Of a stretch of DNA of 64,000 nt, positions 60,046-64,000 are shown piece by piece (the stretch's first letter is position 1; every line of letters starts with the position of its first letter). This DNA comes from Corticimicrobacter sp040137905. Its GTDB lineage: Bacteria; Pseudomonadota; Gammaproteobacteria; Burkholderiales; Burkholderiaceae_B. The stretch is taken from positions 62,001-126,000 of the forward strand of contig NZ_JBEFDG010000088.1 of the NCBI RefSeq assembly GCF_040137905.1, in the 5' to 3' direction. The notes below the pieces were generated by a model. That model did no database searches. It was not told the origin of the DNA and saw only the letters and a program-made list of their open reading frames with translations. Made by a program: the position numbers and the translations under genes.

Positions 60046-60885
60046 ATGCCTGCGATTGTTTTCCCATCCCGCCGCCGTTTGTTGGGGGCCGTTGTTGCAG
60101 GCCTGGCATGGCCGGCCTGGGCCCAGGCCGATACGCGCGTGGTATTTCCCGGCACGGTACAGCAAGGGACGCTGGTAATCGGCAAGGTGCCGGCAGGCAG
60201 CACGGTCCGCTACGCGGGGCGCGAGCTGCGAGTGACGCCATATGGTTCGGTGGTATTGGGCATTGGCCGTGACGCGCAGGGCGAGGCGCGTGTCGATGTC
60301 GTATTGCCCAGTGGCGAACGGCAGTCGCCTGTGATCAGCATACAGCCACGCGACTGGCCCCTGCAGCACATCAACGGCGTGCCGCCAGCCACAGTCGAGC
60401 CGCCGCCCGCCATTGCCCGTCGCATCCAGGCCGAGCAGGCCCGTGTGGTAGCGGCGCGCGAGCGGGATGATGAGCGCGCTGATTTTGCCCAGGCCTTCAT
60501 CTGGCCGGTACAGGGGCGCATCAGTGGACGCTTTGGCCGGGCGCGTGTCTATAACGGCAAGCCGGGTTCACCGCATTCCGGCATGGATATCGCGGCCCCC
60601 ACCGGGACGCCGGTCAAAGCGCCTGCTGCCGGTATCATCACCTTTGTCGATCCCGATCTGTACCTGACTGGTGGCACCATCCTGCTGGACCATGGGCATG
60701 GTGTCAGTTCCAATTTTCTGCATCTTTCGCGTATCGATGTGACGGTCGGCCAGCGCATCAGCCAAGGCGACGTCATGGGTGCCGTCGGTTCGACAGGCCG
60801 CTCGACCGGCCCGCACCTGCACTGGGGAATGAACTGGTTCGATGTGCGAGTCGACCCCCAACTGGTGCTGGAACGGGCGCACTGA
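60046..60885 (+). CDS. M23-family metallopeptidase (LytM domain)
   Basis: A 279-residue exported protein. The N-terminus SRRRLLGAVVAGLAWPAWA is a signal peptide with a twin-arginine-like motif. The first half (about 30-130) is a beta-rich region (GTVQQGTLVIGKVPAGS). The C-terminal LytM domain has zinc ligands in SPHSGMDIAAP and GPHLHWGMNW. Intact ligands mean that it could cut peptidoglycan peptide cross-links, unlike the degenerate EnvC/NlpD activators. The start at 60046 is used because the signal peptide starts there. Confidence 0.88.
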   Translation: MPAIVFPSRRRLLGAVVAGLAWPAWAQADTRVVFPGTVQQGTLVIGKVPAGSTVRYAGRELRVTPYGSVVLGIGRDAQGEARVDVVLPSGERQSPVISIQPRDWPLQHINGVPPATVEPPPAIARRIQAEQARVVAARERDDERADFAQAFIWPVQGRISGRFGRARVYNGKPGSPHSGMDIAAPTGTPVKAPAAGIITFVDPDLYLTGGTILLDHGHGVSSNFLHLSRIDVTVGQRISQGDVMGAVGSTGRSTGPHLHWGMNWFDVRVDPQLVLERAH

Positions 60886-61028
60886 GCCCAGGCTGCGCTG
60901 GCGGCATGCCCTGGCTGTAGATGAGGTGCCTGTGGCATGCCGATACACGACCACACAGAGCGAAACTTGAACCGGGGCATGCTTTGGCCGCATCATGGAA
61001 CCTCACCAACGACGTAAAGGAGAATCGT

Positions 61029-61430
61029 ATGCAATCATCCTTGAAAGCGTTTCTTTTCGCTGCTGCCGTATCCTTCGGGCTGGCATCCCCTTATGCCATG
61101 GCCGAATCGAGACTTGAACCGGCCCGTGCTGAAACACCGGTACAGGCACCCGCAGCCATTGATCCGTCCGATGAGCAGCTTGAAAAATACGTGGGTGCCG
61201 CGCGCAAGATCGATGCGGTTGCTGCAGATTACCAGCCCAGGCTGGCAGGCGTGACCGATCCGGCAGAGCGGCAGGCCTTGCTGCGCGAGGCCGATGGCAA
61301 GATGATCGCGCTGGTCGAGCGTGACGGATTGAGCGTGGACGAATACAACGGCATCAGTGTGGCTGTCCAGCAGAATCCTGCCTTGCGCCAGCGGGTGGTG
61401 GACATGCTGGCGCGCAGCCAGGGAGGCTGA
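61029..61430 (+). CDS. DUF4168-type exported protein
   Basis: A 133-residue exported protein with a signal peptide (KAFLFAAAVSFGLASPYAMA, cleavage near residue 27). The mature domain is helical, with EQLEKYVGAARKIDAVAADY and LSVDEYNGISVAVQQNPALRQRV, matching the DUF4168 pattern. The function is unknown. AAGGAG lies 8 bases before the start at 61029. In many bacteria members of this family are envelope-stress or biofilm-linked, but nothing here shows it. Confidence 0.8.
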   Translation: MQSSLKAFLFAAAVSFGLASPYAMAESRLEPARAETPVQAPAAIDPSDEQLEKYVGAARKIDAVAADYQPRLAGVTDPAERQALLREADGKMIALVERDGLSVDEYNGISVAVQQNPALRQRVVDMLARSQGG

Positions 61431-61558
61431 GCGGGCAGGGTGAATCGATTCTCGTGTCGGGGCCTTGCGGTCCTGGCGCATGAGGATCGGTTTTGCCTGT
61501 AGTCAGATTGTGCCGAGGCTGCCTGGGTGCCGTGCCATGCATTGTGCCGAAGGTGCGC

Positions 61559-62203
61559 TCAGCGCACACCGCCCATGTAGCGGCCCGGCCGATGGTTGAT
61601 CCACAGAAACAGGCTCATGGCGATGGCACCCAGAATCGAATAGGCAACCCGTTCCGGCGGCACGACGAAAAAAGCCATGGCCACGATGGCGCAGTCGATG
61701 ATCATGTGTACCTTGCCTGCCCGGATGCCGTGCGCCTGCTGTAGATAGAGCGAGACAATCGTGGCACCCCCCAGGCTGGCGCGGTGGCGCGCCAGGAACA
61801 GGCAGCCCGTGCCCAGCAGAAACCCACCCAGCAGGGCCGCATAGAGCGGATGCAGGTAATCGATGTGCATGACCTGTGGCGCGAAGTCGGTCAGCAGCGA
61901 CAGCATGCCCACGGCGGCAAAGGTCTTGAGCGTGAATTCGCGCCCCATGCGCTGCCATGAAAACCAGTAGAACGGCAGGTTGATGACGAAAAAGATCAGA
62001 CCGAATGGCCATCCGCTCAGATAATGCAGCAAAAAGGCGATGCCGGCTGTGCTGCCGGTGAGCAGGCCCGCCTGTGCATAGAGCACCATGGTCATGGAGA
62101 CGAAAAGTGTGCCCGTGAACAGGGCCAGGACATCTTCTCCGGGGCCGTGATGCAGGGCGGAGACGGGCGCGACAGGGGTGACGGGCATGGCAGGGGTATG
62201 CAT
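61559..62203 (-). CDS. YitT-family membrane protein
   Basis: A 214-residue protein with about five to six membrane helices. The YitT signature ALFTGTLFVSMTMVLYAQAG and GLLTGSTAGIAFLLHYLSG is at the N-terminus, then LGGFLLGTGCLFLARHRASLGG. It lacks the C-terminal DUF2179 domain of Bacillus YitT. The function is unknown. The start at 62203 has a poor ribosome-binding site, and one farther upstream (62293) is possible. Confidence 0.82.
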   Translation of the reverse strand: MHTPAMPVTPVAPVSALHHGPGEDVLALFTGTLFVSMTMVLYAQAGLLTGSTAGIAFLLHYLSGWPFGLIFFVINLPFYWFSWQRMGREFTLKTFAAVGMLSLLTDFAPQVMHIDYLHPLYAALLGGFLLGTGCLFLARHRASLGGATIVSLYLQQAHGIRAGKVHMIIDCAIVAMAFFVVPPERVAYSILGAIAMSLFLWINHRPGRYMGGVR

Positions 62204-62496
62204 GGCAGTATGATGAGCCGTTCGCAAGGGTGGTGCGATGCGGGCCGGGTGCGCTCCATCGGGGCGCTGTATCGCTTGTGGCGACGGTGGCATTATGCCC
62301 GCGTCGCAGTCGATGCGCCAGAAGGGCGACTCCGGGTGTGCGAAAGCGCAACTTTTCCGTAATGATATCGACAGTCCAGCCATGCTTTGCGATGCAGTCT
62401 TATACAAGACATTCGCCAGAAATCGGGTAGAATGGAAAGCTGACTCCAATACCAAAACCGATTTTCAATCAAACCACCGACGCTACCGGAGTATCC

Positions 62497-63753
<1,257 letters not shown>

Positions 63754-63794
63754 TTCATGCGGTGGACGCTGGTCGTCCACCTGCAGTGAAGCAG

Positions 63795-63827
63795 GCCCCT
63801 GCAGTCATGCTGCAGGGGCTTTTTTTA
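63795..63827 (+). terminator. Rho-independent terminator of icd
   Basis: GCCCCTGCAG (63795-63804) and CTGCAGGGGC (63810-63819) form a perfect 10-bp stem with a TCATG loop, followed by eight T residues. Confidence 0.95.
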
Positions 63828-63899
63828 TCGTCCGGCTCTTGCATTAAAAGCATCCCATGAGAGTCGCACGGGCGCGCCACGACAAGCGTGGGACGTGTG

Positions 63900-64000
63900 T
63901 TATTGCTTGAAGTGATCCTTCTTGCGCGGTTTGGGGGGCGGTAAGGCTCGCTCGGTCGCCTCCAACAACGGTATCAGCCAGTGACGATCTTCCCAACTGT
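63900..64000 (-). CDS. C-terminal fragment of an unidentified protein (cut by window edge)
   Basis: A minus-strand reading frame enters from the right edge and ends in TAA at 63900-63902. The visible 32 residues include EDRHWLIPLLEATERALP and a basic tail PKPRKKDHFKQ. It converges on icd, whose terminator lies between. The stretch is too short for a name. The other two minus-strand frames either stop or look less protein-like. Confidence 0.45.
   Translation of the reverse strand, partial: SWEDRHWLIPLLEATERALPPPKPRKKDHFKQ

Overview
The window comes from a high-GC betaproteobacterial chromosome, most likely Burkholderiales and plausibly family Alcaligenaceae. This rests on gene content: a divergent murU-amgK / lptD-surA-rsmA block, an aat-bpt-pyrD cluster, a phasin, an Ala/Lys/Pro-rich histone H1-like protein, a TRAP solute-binding protein, a DarP-pmbA block and an NDUFS6-type zinc-finger protein. 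No database search was possible, so the genus is open. I saw no tRNA, rRNA, insertion sequence, phage or CRISPR array. Most of the window is vertically inherited housekeeping DNA.

Layout. 1-0.9 kb: a truncated exported protein faces a divergent zinc-free L36 gene (ykgO) and a Fur that lacks the structural-zinc cysteines. 1-6 kb (minus): an EamA exporter, a DUF6776-like coiled-coil protein, cardiolipin synthase and the MurU/AmgK cell-wall recycling pair. 6.2-11.9 kb (plus): lptD, surA, rsmA and a DAHP synthase. 11.9-13.7 kb (minus): thyA-folA and an OsmC protein. 13.8-14.1 kb holds a predicted small RNA with its own promoter, anti-Shine-Dalgarno CU-rich loops and a textbook terminator. 14.2-23.7 kb is a compact surface-glycan operon: a WecA-like initiating transferase, TviB and TviC (UDP-GalNAcA synthesis), a MurJ-family flippase, one GT4 glycosyltransferase and an 1157-residue protein made of three complete GT4 domains. 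It faces an AlgC-type phosphohexomutase.

25-34 kb: BepA protease, a YheT hydrolase, a zinc-finger protein, AzlCD, RhlE, a thioredoxin-like protein, an EI24 membrane protein, a CinA-type domain protein and an IclR regulator. 34-42 kb: a phasin with PhaR-like sites, then an accessory stretch of regulators paired with divergent genes (LysR/SDR, LysR/EamA, MocR/BenE) and a glutamine amidotransferase. 42-57.7 kb: pyrD, the N-degron transferases Bpt and Aat, a Nudix hydrolase, an S9 lipoprotein peptidase, a glycine-zipper lipoprotein, YggT, Map, the H1-like protein, GltX, a Pat-type acetyltransferase, an esterase, DarP and PmbA. 57.8-64 kb: an orphan TRAP receptor, rplM-rpsI with a leader that can form two exclusive hairpins, an M23 peptidase, a DUF4168 protein, a YitT protein, icd and the end of an unidentified gene.

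The strongest leads are the triple-GT4 protein in its minimal glycan locus, the predicted small RNA that shares a 15-base element with the phasin promoter, and the switch-like rplM leader. Start codons were moved from the longest reading frame wherever a ribosome-binding site, signal peptide or family alignment favoured an internal start.
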